Below, one piece after another: positions 26,401 to 31,947 of a stretch of DNA of 33,845 bases. The notes under the pieces were generated by a model. That model saw nothing but the letters and a program-made list of their open reading frames with translations, made no database searches and was not told the origin of the DNA. The number at the start of each line of letters is the position of its first letter. Within the stretch, counting starts at the first letter, position 1. Made by a program: the position numbers and the translations under genes. This DNA comes from an uncultured Leifsonia sp. (lineage in GTDB: Bacteria > Actinomycetota > Actinomycetes > Actinomycetales > Microbacteriaceae): assembly GCF_945957465.1 (NCBI RefSeq), contig NZ_CAMFLC010000036.1:1-33845 (forward strand), read 5' to 3'.

Positions 26401-26593
26401 AGGCATCGTAGCCCCGCCGGTGCACGCGCTCGGCGACCGCCTCCACGAGCACCGAGGTCTTGCCCGTCCCTGGCGCGCCGAGGACGGCGGCCGACACGCC
26501 GTCGGGCAGTTCGAGCACCCGGCGCTGCGCCGGGTCGAGGTCGAGGGGCCGGTCGGCATCGTGGATGCGCGGTCGGAAACCTCGGGCTGTCAT
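23489..26593 (-). CDS. adnA: AdnA-like helicase-nuclease subunit
   Basis: A 1034-residue partner of AdnB with the same plan: N-terminal UvrD-like motor, C-terminal RecB-like nuclease. Walker A is present (GAPGTGKTS, 39-47) but motif II reads LFVDDLQEAT, with Asp in place of the catalytic Glu of DEYQD, so ATP hydrolysis by this subunit should be weak. This is as described for mycobacterial AdnA. Nuclease residues appear complete (GTVVHAVLEE, ISGKIDRVEE, VIVDLKTGR, QLGAYQLAL), and I see no Cys set for an AddB-type Fe-S clamp. The open frame extends upstream across the DUF3107 gene, so I chose ATG 26593; TACCGT seven bases before it would make a leaderless mRNA. Heads the adnA-adnB operon. Confidence 0.87.
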   Translation of the reverse strand: MTARGFRPRIHDADRPLDLDPAQRRVLELPDGVSAAVLGAPGTGKTSVLVEAVAERVHRRGYDASQVLALSASRTAATALRDRIALRLGVPTPGPLARTATSLAFQLVGEQSKRMGWEPPRLLTGGDQDQIIAELLNGHLEDGTGPAWPESLGPEVRVLRGFRTELRELIGRCAERGVTPGRLAELGAITGRDEWRAAARFIAEYQSVLDSFRGGFVDSAELIASAVSVVREGSALDGLRALFVDDLQEATVATIALLRAVAARGVAVIAFGDPDVASTTFRGAEVSALGQLGSRLGVPVTRIVLGTAHRQTPVLRELTSRVTERIGTAAAGVHRVAVPARRPAEDAGPEIVVVRASSAPAEAARLARLLRERRLIDGVPWSSMAVVVRSGAHIPGLARSLAVAEVPTTTSIAGRPLRDDYAARQLVTIAGVALGPETLTPEVATELLLGPFGGLDAISLRRLRLALRQEELAGEGNRPGDDLLVEALAEPAHLATIDSSPARRAARLAETLRGCRQKAAAGATIEELLWHAWERSGLASRWLEQSGRSGIVADEADRHLDGVVALFTAARRFVERSPERPAADFVVELLGAEVPEDTLAARTTGDAVLVCTPSATVGREFEVVAVAGLQESVWPNLRLRGSLLHPQELDDALAGRHPETADERAEVLGDELRMFALAVSRARRQVLLTATANDDEQPSPFLRLAAELAVEDDDPGIHPLSLRGMVGRLRRRLVTTGSPDAADALARLADAGVEGADPSEWYGLVEPSTTEPLVDLDDPEAMVKVSPSRLGTFEKSPLVWFIDEMAASPSGLAAGIGTVVHAVLEEAGATDETSVDVLWAGIERRWTQLQFESPWIEERERRRTQGLVAGVSEYLRDFRRAGGRLLGSEGAFELDLGRARISGKIDRVEETPDGAVVIVDLKTGRSVPSAAETASHAQLGAYQLALEHGAVEAGERPPGGAKLLFVAKGVRGKAYREVVQERVDEEALRRLEERVAVAAEGMAGATFAGVVDLGDRDPHAAYSYRIHLVPAVSA

Positions 26594-26656
26594 GTCCTTC
26601 ACGGTATCGGCGTCCGCCGACAGAGAACGCGACCGAGCCCCGCGAGCCGTGTGCCG

Positions 26657-26662
26657 TAGTCT
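26657..26662 (+). promoter_or_regulatory. -10 element before the DUF3107 gene
   Basis: TAGTCT fits the TAGNNT pattern and would give a leader of about 35 bases with GAAAGG ahead of GTG 26703. It lies in the 109-base divergent gap with adnA. Confidence 0.4.
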
Positions 26663-26702
26663 GAACTCGCAACCGCCGGTCTGATTCGAAAGGCACAATC
26701 CC

Positions 26703-26927
26703 GTGGAGATCCGCATCGGAATCGTCAACGCCCCCCGCGAGCTCAGCTTCGAGTCGGCCCAGTCGGCCGAGGAGCTCACCGAGCAGATCCAGGCCGGCCT
26801 CACCAGCGGCACCGGCATCCTCAAGCTCGCGGACGACAAGGGCCGCGTCTACATCGTCCCCACCGCCGGCATCGCCTACGTGGAGGTCGGCACCGAGGAG
26901 TCGCGCCGCATCGGCTTCGTCGGCTAG
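26703..26927 (+). CDS. DUF3107 small protein
   Basis: A 74-residue protein of the DUF3107 family (Rv3208A/TB9.4 type), conserved in Actinobacteria, function unknown. It starts with a GTG (EIRIGIVNAPRELSFES), has an amphipathic helix (AEELTEQIQAGL) and ends in beta strands (VYIVPTAGIAYVEVG). It is soluble with no signal peptide. The adnA frame runs antisense through it, which is why the adnA start must be placed downstream. Its TAG stop is part of the -10 of the next gene. Confidence 0.88.
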   Translation: MEIRIGIVNAPRELSFESAQSAEELTEQIQAGLTSGTGILKLADDKGRVYIVPTAGIAYVEVGTEESRRIGFVG

Positions 26928-26930
26928 ATT
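26925..26930 (+). promoter_or_regulatory. Leaderless promoter inside a stop codon
   Basis: TAGATT begins with the DUF3107 stop codon and ends six bases before GTG 26937, with no ribosome site between. This predicts a leaderless transcript for the membrane protein, alongside read-through from DUF3107. Confidence 0.45.
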
Positions 26931-26936
26931 CCCTCC

Positions 26937-27239
26937 GTGGAACTGCTCTTCGTCGCGCTCGCCGGCGCCATCCTCGGCCTCGGCGCCCGGTACCTCTTGC
27001 CGCATCGTCACACGCACGGCTCCGTGCTCATCCCGGCTCTCGGCGTGAGCGTGGCGTGCATCCTCTGGGTCGCCCTCACCTGGGCGGGGCTGAAGTGGGA
27101 CGGCGGCTGGATCTGGTGGATCACGCTGCTGGGGACCGCGGCGATCGTCGTGGTGACCGACCTCGTGATCGGGCGCGTGCGAACCGACCACGACGAAAAG
27201 CTGTTGCACACGCTCGCCAAGGGCGCCATCGCCCGCTGA
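26937..27239 (+). CDS. Small three-helix membrane protein, unknown function
   Basis: A 100-residue protein I do not recognise by name. Three hydrophobic segments are clear: about 2-22 (LLFVALAGAILGLGARYL), 29-51 (VLIPALGVSVACILWVALTW) and 55-79 (GGWIWWITLLGTAAIVVVTD), with a His-rich loop (PHRHTHG) between the first two and a charged cytosolic-looking tail. The GTG start lies 9 bases after DUF3107. Homologues of this kind sit near DUF3107 in related genomes, but no role follows from the sequence. Confidence 0.75.
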   Translation: MELLFVALAGAILGLGARYLLPHRHTHGSVLIPALGVSVACILWVALTWAGLKWDGGWIWWITLLGTAAIVVVTDLVIGRVRTDHDEKLLHTLAKGAIAR

Positions 27240-27253
27240 CGTGTGTCGGCACC

Positions 27254-27375
27254 GGAGGACTTCCGCCGGCGGCTACGACGAAAGGGCACGCTGCGGAGGA
27301 CTTTGGCCGCATCCCAGGGAGGTTCTCCTCCGTTGCCTGCGCTCGGACCGAGACTCCGGGTGAGATTCCTCCGTT
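27254..27375. repeat. Intergenic GGAGGA/TCCTCC repeats
   Basis: Between two convergent genes, GGAGGACTT occurs at 27254-27262 and 27295-27303. TCCTCCGTTNCC, carrying the complementary core, occurs at 27326-27337 and 27367-27378, and GGAGG-TTCT-CCTCC forms a small hairpin at 27318-27331. The copies could pair in several ways. It may be a dispersed intergenic element that also ends transcription from both sides. Confidence 0.4.
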
Positions 27376-27390
27376 ACCGACCCGCCGCGC

Positions 27391-28131
27391 TCAGGCGGTC
27401 AGGCCCAGCGCGTCCATGCGGCGCGTGTGCGCCGCGATCAGCTCGGTGAAGATCGGCTCGATCCGCTCCTCGTCCGCCGCCCGGTTGCCCGACAGGTGGA
27501 GTGCGGAGCGGGCGACCAGGAGCGTGTCGCCGACCAGGCGGCGACCCCACATCGCCAGCCGCGATCCCAGCTGCGGGTCGGTCGCGATCTCGGCGCGCAG
27601 CACCTCCAGCAGACCCTCCTGTCCGGAGTCGGAGCCGAGGAGCTGGGCCATGCGCGGGCCGACGTCGCCCGGCAGGCCTGCGGCCAGCCGGATGAAGAAG
27701 TCGTCGAGCAGGCCGCCGGTCATCAGAGCGGCCAGCAACGTCTCGCGCCAGTCCGAGCCGATCAGCAGGGCGCGGAAGCCCTCGATCTCGTCGGCGAACG
27801 GGCGCATCACCGCCGCGGGCTCGTCGCCGCGGCGGCGGATCTCCGCCACGATGCCCTGGTGCTTCGACAGCGCCAGTCCCGCGGCGACCGCGACGGCCTC
27901 CTTCGCGCGCAGCGCATCGACGCTCTTCGCACCGGGCGCGTCGGTGTCGGCCGCCACCCGCGAGAGCGTCTGGAACTGCTCCAGCTGCAGATAGGCCGCT
28001 TGGCCCAGATACGGCAGGAGGTCGGGCATCACCTCGTGCAGGTCGACGCGAACGGAGGGCGGCCGCGGGGCGCGCGGCGCGAGGCGGGGAAGCTCGACCG
28101 CGGGCCGGCGTCTGGTGAACCACGTTGACAC
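27391..28131 (-). CDS. Ferritin-like domain protein (MiaE_2 type)
   Basis: A 246-residue, almost wholly helical protein of the ferritin-like/MiaE_2 family that sits beside rhlE in actinomycetes (Rv3210c). Helices include LPYLGQAAYLQLEQFQTLSRVAADT and SALHLSG; possible metal ligands are the Glu of LQLEQF and the SKHQ His, but a complete di-iron set is not obvious, so enzymatic activity is uncertain. I chose GTG 28131 over the longer frame because TACACT (28139-28144) lies seven bases before it, giving a leaderless mRNA, and because upstream codons overlap the rhlE promoter. Confidence 0.78.
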   Translation of the reverse strand: MSTWFTRRRPAVELPRLAPRAPRPPSVRVDLHEVMPDLLPYLGQAAYLQLEQFQTLSRVAADTDAPGAKSVDALRAKEAVAVAAGLALSKHQGIVAEIRRRGDEPAAVMRPFADEIEGFRALLIGSDWRETLLAALMTGGLLDDFFIRLAAGLPGDVGPRMAQLLGSDSGQEGLLEVLRAEIATDPQLGSRLAMWGRRLVGDTLLVARSALHLSGNRAADEERIEPIFTELIAAHTRRMDALGLTA

Positions 28132-28138
28132 GTACAGC

Positions 28139-28164
28139 AGTGTAACGGGGAGGTCTACTAAGCT
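28139..28164. promoter_or_regulatory. Divergent promoters: ferritin-like gene and rhlE
   Basis: On the minus strand TACACT (28139-28144) serves the ferritin-like gene at a leaderless distance of seven bases. On the plus strand TAAGCT (28159-28164) is a likely -10 for rhlE, which would then have a leader of about 85 bases if GTG 28256 is used. Confidence 0.35.
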
Positions 28165-28255
28165 TGTGGTGCCGTCGGCGCAGGATCGACGGCCCTGCGC
28201 CTGCGAAGAGAGACAGGGCGTGGACTCACTTTTCGAACCGACAGGCAACACTTAC

Positions 28256-29725
28256 GTGACTTTCTCCGAACTCAACATCGATCAGGACATGGTGGACGCC
28301 CTTGCGGCCAAGGGCATCGTCGAGCCGTTCCCGATCCAGACCCAGACCATCCCGCTCGCACTCGACGGCCAGGACATCATCGGCCAGGCCAAGACGGGCA
28401 CGGGCAAGACTTTCGGCTTCGGCCTCCCGATCATCCAGCGGCTCGGCCTCGACCCGGCTCCCGGCGTGCAGGCTCTCGTCGTCGTCCCGACGCGCGAGCT
28501 CGCCGTGCAGGTCTACGAAGACCTCGAGCAGGCCGCTTCCAACCGTCCGACGACCGTCACCGCCATCTACGGCGGCAAGGCATACGAGGGCCAGATCGCA
28601 CAGCTCAAGGCCGGCGCGCAGATCGTCGTCGGCACCCCCGGCCGCCTGCTCGACCTGGCCGGCCAGCGCCTCCTCAACCTCTCCAATGTGCGCGAGATGG
28701 TGCTCGACGAGGCCGACAAGATGCTCGACCTCGGCTTCCTGTCCGACATCGAGAAGCTGTTCGCGCAGACCCCCGCGACCCGCCACACGATGCTGTTCTC
28801 TGCCACGATGCCCGGCCCGATCGTGGCGCTGGCGCGCCGGTTCATGACGCGCCCGATCCACATCCGCGCCACGGACCCCGACGAGGGCCAGGTGCAGGCC
28901 AACATCAAGCACCTCATCTACCGCGCGCACTCGCTCGACAAGGACGAGGTGGTCGCGCGCATCCTCCAGGCCGAGGGCCGCGGCAAGACCGTGATCTTCA
29001 CCCGCACCAAGCGGGCTGCGGCCAAGCTGGTGGAGGAGCTCGGCGACCGCGGCTTCAACACCGCCGCCGTGCACGGCGACCTCAACCAGGAACAGCGCGA
29101 GCGGGCGATGGCCGCCTTCAAGGCCGGCAAGAAGGACGTGCTCATCGCGACCGACGTCGCCGCCCGCGGCATCGACGTCGACGACGTCACGCACGTCATC
29201 AACCACACCATTCCGGACGACGAGAAGACCTACCTGCACCGCGCCGGCCGCACCGGCCGCGCGGGCAAGACCGGTGTCGCGGTCACGTTCGTCGACTGGG
29301 AGGACCTCCACAAGTGGGCGCTCATCAACCGCGCCCTCGAGTTCGGCCAGCCCGAGCCCACCGAGACGTACTCGTCGTCGCCGCACCTCTACAGTGATCT
29401 CGGCATCCCCGAGGGCGCGAAGGGCCGCCTCAAGTCGACGCCGGCGGTCAAGGCGCCCGAGAACCAGGACGGCGCGCGTCGCGACTCGACCGGTCCGGCC
29501 AACCAGGGCGAGGGCCGCTCGCGCAACCGGCGCCGCCGCACCCGCTCCGGTTCGGCTGCCGCGTCCGGCGGCGAGGCCACCGCGGCGACCGCTGACGGCG
29601 AGCAGAAGGCTCCCGCCACGGGGACGCACGATGGCGGCGGCTCGCAGCACCACGACGGCAAAGGCGCCCCGCGCCGGCGCCGTCGCCGCTCCCGTGGCGG
29701 CTCGCCCGCGACCCCCGCGAGCTGA
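28256..29725 (+). CDS. rhlE: DEAD-box RNA helicase, RhlE type
   Basis: An ATP-dependent RNA helicase, 489 residues from the start chosen. Motifs in order: FPIQTQTIPLAL (Q), AKTGTGKT (about 45-52), PTRELAVQV (Ia), TPGRLLDL (Ib), VLDEADKML (II), LFSATMP (III), TDVAARGIDVDDV (V) and HRAGRTGRAGK (VI). The C-terminal 100 residues are basic and repetitive (NRRRRTRSG, APRRRRRRSRGG), an RNA-binding tail. It likely works in ribosome assembly, mRNA turnover or cold growth. GTG 28256 gives a family-like N-terminus (TFSELNIDQDMVDAL) but has no strong ribosome site; in-frame GTGs at 28220, 28169 and 28166 are alternatives and would lengthen the protein by 12-30 residues. Confidence 0.92.
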   Translation: MTFSELNIDQDMVDALAAKGIVEPFPIQTQTIPLALDGQDIIGQAKTGTGKTFGFGLPIIQRLGLDPAPGVQALVVVPTRELAVQVYEDLEQAASNRPTTVTAIYGGKAYEGQIAQLKAGAQIVVGTPGRLLDLAGQRLLNLSNVREMVLDEADKMLDLGFLSDIEKLFAQTPATRHTMLFSATMPGPIVALARRFMTRPIHIRATDPDEGQVQANIKHLIYRAHSLDKDEVVARILQAEGRGKTVIFTRTKRAAAKLVEELGDRGFNTAAVHGDLNQEQRERAMAAFKAGKKDVLIATDVAARGIDVDDVTHVINHTIPDDEKTYLHRAGRTGRAGKTGVAVTFVDWEDLHKWALINRALEFGQPEPTETYSSSPHLYSDLGIPEGAKGRLKSTPAVKAPENQDGARRDSTGPANQGEGRSRNRRRRTRSGSAAASGGEATAATADGEQKAPATGTHDGGGSQHHDGKGAPRRRRRRSRGGSPATPAS

Positions 29726-29743
29726 GCTCCGGACGAACCGACA

Positions 29744-29784
29744 GGAGAACGCCGTCTGCCGCCCTGCTGCAGGCGGCGTTCTCC
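29744..29784 (+). terminator. Terminator of rhlE
   Basis: GGAGAACGCCG (29744-29754) pairs perfectly with CGGCGTTCTCC (29774-29784), and the stem continues through about five more pairs (one G-U) to a small loop. It is the strongest hairpin outside the terminal repeats and stands 18 bases past the rhlE stop. Confidence 0.75.
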
Positions 29785-29794
29785 GTCAGCGGGC

Positions 29795-29870
29795 CACCGA
29801 CGCTCGGTACCAGCGCCGACACTCGGTACCAGCACCGACGCTCAGTACCAGCACCGACGCTCAGTACCAG
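29795..29870. repeat. Four 19-bp tandem repeats at a gene's stop codon
   Basis: CACCGACGCTCAGTACCAG is repeated four times head to tail; copies 3 and 4 are identical, copies 1 and 2 differ at 1-3 bases. In the minus direction each unit carries TGG TAC TGA (Trp-Tyr-stop) or TGG TAC CGA; the copy nearest the gene supplies the true last codons of the transglycosylase-like gene. Confidence 0.9.
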
Positions 29871-31006
29871 TTCGGGTCGTGACTCATCTCGAAGTTCCAG
29901 GCGGCGCACGGCGAGCCGTAGGCGCGGTTGATGTAGTCGAGACCCCAGTCGACCTGGGTGTTCTGGTTGGTCATCCAGTCGGGGCCCGCGGACGCCATCT
30001 TGCTCGCGGGCAGCGACTGCGGGATGCCGTAAGCGCCGCTGGAGGTGTTGTACGCATCGGCACGCCAGCCCGACTCGTGATTCCACAGCTTGATGAGACA
30101 GCCCATCTGGTCCTGCCCCCAGCCGAACGCGGCCAGTCGGCTGGACGCATAGGCCTGTGCTGCGGCAGGGTCGACGTTCATGCCGGGAGGTGGAGCGAAG
30201 CCGTCGGCGCCGCCGCCCGTGTTGGCCGCAGCGGCCGCGGCCGCGGCGGCTGCCAGACCCGCCGCACGCTGCTGCTCGACGGACGCCGCGGTGTTCTGGA
30301 GGGAGGCGAGCTGCGCGTAGAGCGTGTTCGCGTGTGACTTCTGGTCGGCGAGTTGCGCGTCGGCGGCCGCTTTCGCATCGTTGGCCGCCTGCAGGGCCTT
30401 CTGCGCGTCCTTGTCGAGCTGGTCCCGGATCTTCTGCGCCGCCGTGGCCTGCTCGCTGAGCGCCGCCGCCGTGTTCTTCTGCTCGGCGGCTTGGGCGAAC
30501 AGCGCCGAAGCCTGGTCGGCCAGCCTCGAGACCGCTCCGAGCTGGTAGAGCAGCGATTCGCGGGAGCTGTCCGCGCCCGGCGCCCCCGCTCCCCCGAGGA
30601 AGAGCCGGATCGAAACGTCGGAGGTGCCCGAGCGCGTGAGCTGCGCCGCGAACTTGCCGCTCTGCGCGCGAAGCTCGTCGGCCTTCGCAGCGGCCGATTG
30701 CGCCTGACCCGCGAGATCCTGCTCCTTGGCGGTCGCCGCCGCCAGGGCGGCCTCCGCCTGCCCGTACTCGCCCAGGCGCTTCACCGCCAGATCGCCGGCC
30801 GCGTTGGCCGCGGTCTGCAACGAGGCGAGCAGGCCGTTGATCCGATCGACCTCCGCCTGCGCCGCGGCGACGTTCGCCTTCGCCGCCTGCACATCGTCCC
30901 AGGAAGGGTACGCGTCCGCGTTCGCGGGTGCTGCTCCGCCGGCCACCGTGAGCGCGCCGACCAGCGCCGCAATCGTGATCGAAGACGTCCAAAGCCGCCG
31001 AGACAC
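29861..31006 (-). CDS. Secreted coiled-coil protein with lytic-transglycosylase-like domain
   Basis: A 381-residue exported protein. Residues 1-31 are a Sec signal peptide ending ANA-DAY. Two long Ala/Gln-rich coiled-coil regions (about 38-115 and 160-250, as in RipA/CwlO-type hydrolases) and an Ala run lead to a C-terminal domain of about 90 residues with WNHESGWRADAYN (Glu311 the likely catalytic acid), SSGAYGIPQSLP and VDWGLDYINRAYGSPCAAW. This fits an actinobacterial transglycosylase-like (SLT/Rpf-related) domain acting on peptidoglycan; the two Cys in it may form a disulfide. GTG 31006 has GAGG five bases upstream, and a TAGCCT -10 lies at 31037-31042. Its last codons are part of a 19-bp tandem repeat. 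Confidence 0.85.
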   Translation of the reverse strand: MSRRLWTSSITIAALVGALTVAGGAAPANADAYPSWDDVQAAKANVAAAQAEVDRINGLLASLQTAANAAGDLAVKRLGEYGQAEAALAAATAKEQDLAGQAQSAAAKADELRAQSGKFAAQLTRSGTSDVSIRLFLGGAGAPGADSSRESLLYQLGAVSRLADQASALFAQAAEQKNTAAALSEQATAAQKIRDQLDKDAQKALQAANDAKAAADAQLADQKSHANTLYAQLASLQNTAASVEQQRAAGLAAAAAAAAAANTGGGADGFAPPPGMNVDPAAAQAYASSRLAAFGWGQDQMGCLIKLWNHESGWRADAYNTSSGAYGIPQSLPASKMASAGPDWMTNQNTQVDWGLDYINRAYGSPCAAWNFEMSHDPNWY

Positions 31007-31036
31007 TCGAACCTCGCTTCCCGATCCCCGCGGACC

Positions 31037-31042
31037 AGGCTA
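31037..31042 (-). promoter_or_regulatory. -10 element of the transglycosylase-like gene
   Basis: TAGCCT on the minus strand, with TCCACC-like -35 sequence further up, would start a leader of about 25 bases carrying the GAGG ribosome site of GTG 31006. Confidence 0.4.
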
Positions 31043-31056
31043 ACGGTGGATTCCGC

Positions 31057-31923
31057 TCAGGCGTAGAAAGGCGCCGCGCCTGTCGCTTCTTCGATCATGC
31101 GGTCGACGACGGCGGGATCGGTGGTGTTCTCCCCCAGCCGGTTCGGTTTTCCCGCGCCGTGATAGTCGCTGGAGCCGGTGATCGCGAGTCCGTACTTCTC
31201 GGCGTAGCGGCGCAGCTCGGCCACGCCGTCCGGCCGGTTCTCCCGGTGATCGAGCTCCAGCCCGAACAGGCCGGCGTCGACGAGTCTGCGGAGTCGCGGC
31301 TCCGGGATGACCCCGCGGCTGTTCGTCGCAGGGTGCGCGAGCACCGGCACGCCTCCCGCTCCGCGGATCAGACGGACGCCGGTCATCGGATCGGGAGCGT
31401 AGTGAGGCTGGAAGTAGCCGCTGCGCCAGTGCAGGATGCCGGCGAACGCGGCGCTACGGTCTGCGGCGAGGCCACGGGCGACGAGGGCGTCCGCGATGTG
31501 CGGCCGGCCGACCGTCGCGCCCTCGGTCGCCTGAGCGAGCACATCGTCCCAGGTGATGTCGTAGTCGGCGGCGATTCGTCGCACCATGTCCTCCGCCCGG
31601 CGCATGCGGCCCTCGCGGATTCGCAGCGTCTCGGCGACCAGCGCATCGTTCGCCGGGTCGAAGAGATAGCCGAGCATGTGGACGCTGGCGAACTCGACGC
31701 GGGTCGACAATTCCATCCCCGGAATCACCGTCACGCCCGCCTCGGAGCCTGCTGCGGCGGCGCCGGCCCATCCCGCGGTCGAGTCGTGGTCGGTGAGCGC
31801 GACGGCTCCGAGCCCGGCGGCGGCGGCCGCGCGCACCAGCTCGGCGGGGGTCTCCGTGCCGTCCGACACGCTCGAGTGCGTGTGGAGGTCCACGGGCCCG
31901 CGGAACAGTCGCTCGGCAGCCAT
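31057..31923 (-). CDS. PHP domain phosphoesterase (YciV/RNase AM type)
   Basis: A 288-residue metal-dependent phosphoesterase of the polymerase-and-histidinol-phosphatase family. The metal ligands follow the family order: H14-T-H16 with SSVSDG, T-D45-H46-D, E71 in PGMELS, H82 in VHMLGY, His in GRPHIAD, His in PVLAHP and Asp-x-His in GSSDYHG. The closest characterised relatives (E. coli YciV/TrpH) hydrolyse 3',5'-nucleoside bisphosphates and trim RNA 5' ends, so a role in nucleotide salvage or RNA processing is likely. ATG 31923 is preceded by TAGGAT seven bases away, with no ribosome site, so it is probably leaderless. Divergent from aminopeptidase P. Confidence 0.9.
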   Translation of the reverse strand: MAAERLFRGPVDLHTHSSVSDGTETPAELVRAAAAAGLGAVALTDHDSTAGWAGAAAAGSEAGVTVIPGMELSTRVEFASVHMLGYLFDPANDALVAETLRIREGRMRRAEDMVRRIAADYDITWDDVLAQATEGATVGRPHIADALVARGLAADRSAAFAGILHWRSGYFQPHYAPDPMTGVRLIRGAGGVPVLAHPATNSRGVIPEPRLRRLVDAGLFGLELDHRENRPDGVAELRRYAEKYGLAITGSSDYHGAGKPNRLGENTTDPAVVDRMIEEATGAAPFYA

Positions 31924-31930
31924 GACCCCA

Positions 31931-31940
31931 ATCCTATGAG
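31931..31940. promoter_or_regulatory. Overlapping divergent leaderless promoters
   Basis: The minus-strand -10 TAGGAT (31931-31936) ends seven bases before ATG 31923. The plus-strand -10 TATGAG (31935-31940) ends seven bases before ATG 31948, with TCGGCA (31913-31918) as a possible -35. The two hexamers share two bases and the start codons are only 24 bases apart. Confidence 0.5.
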
Positions 31941-31947
31941 TGCGAGA

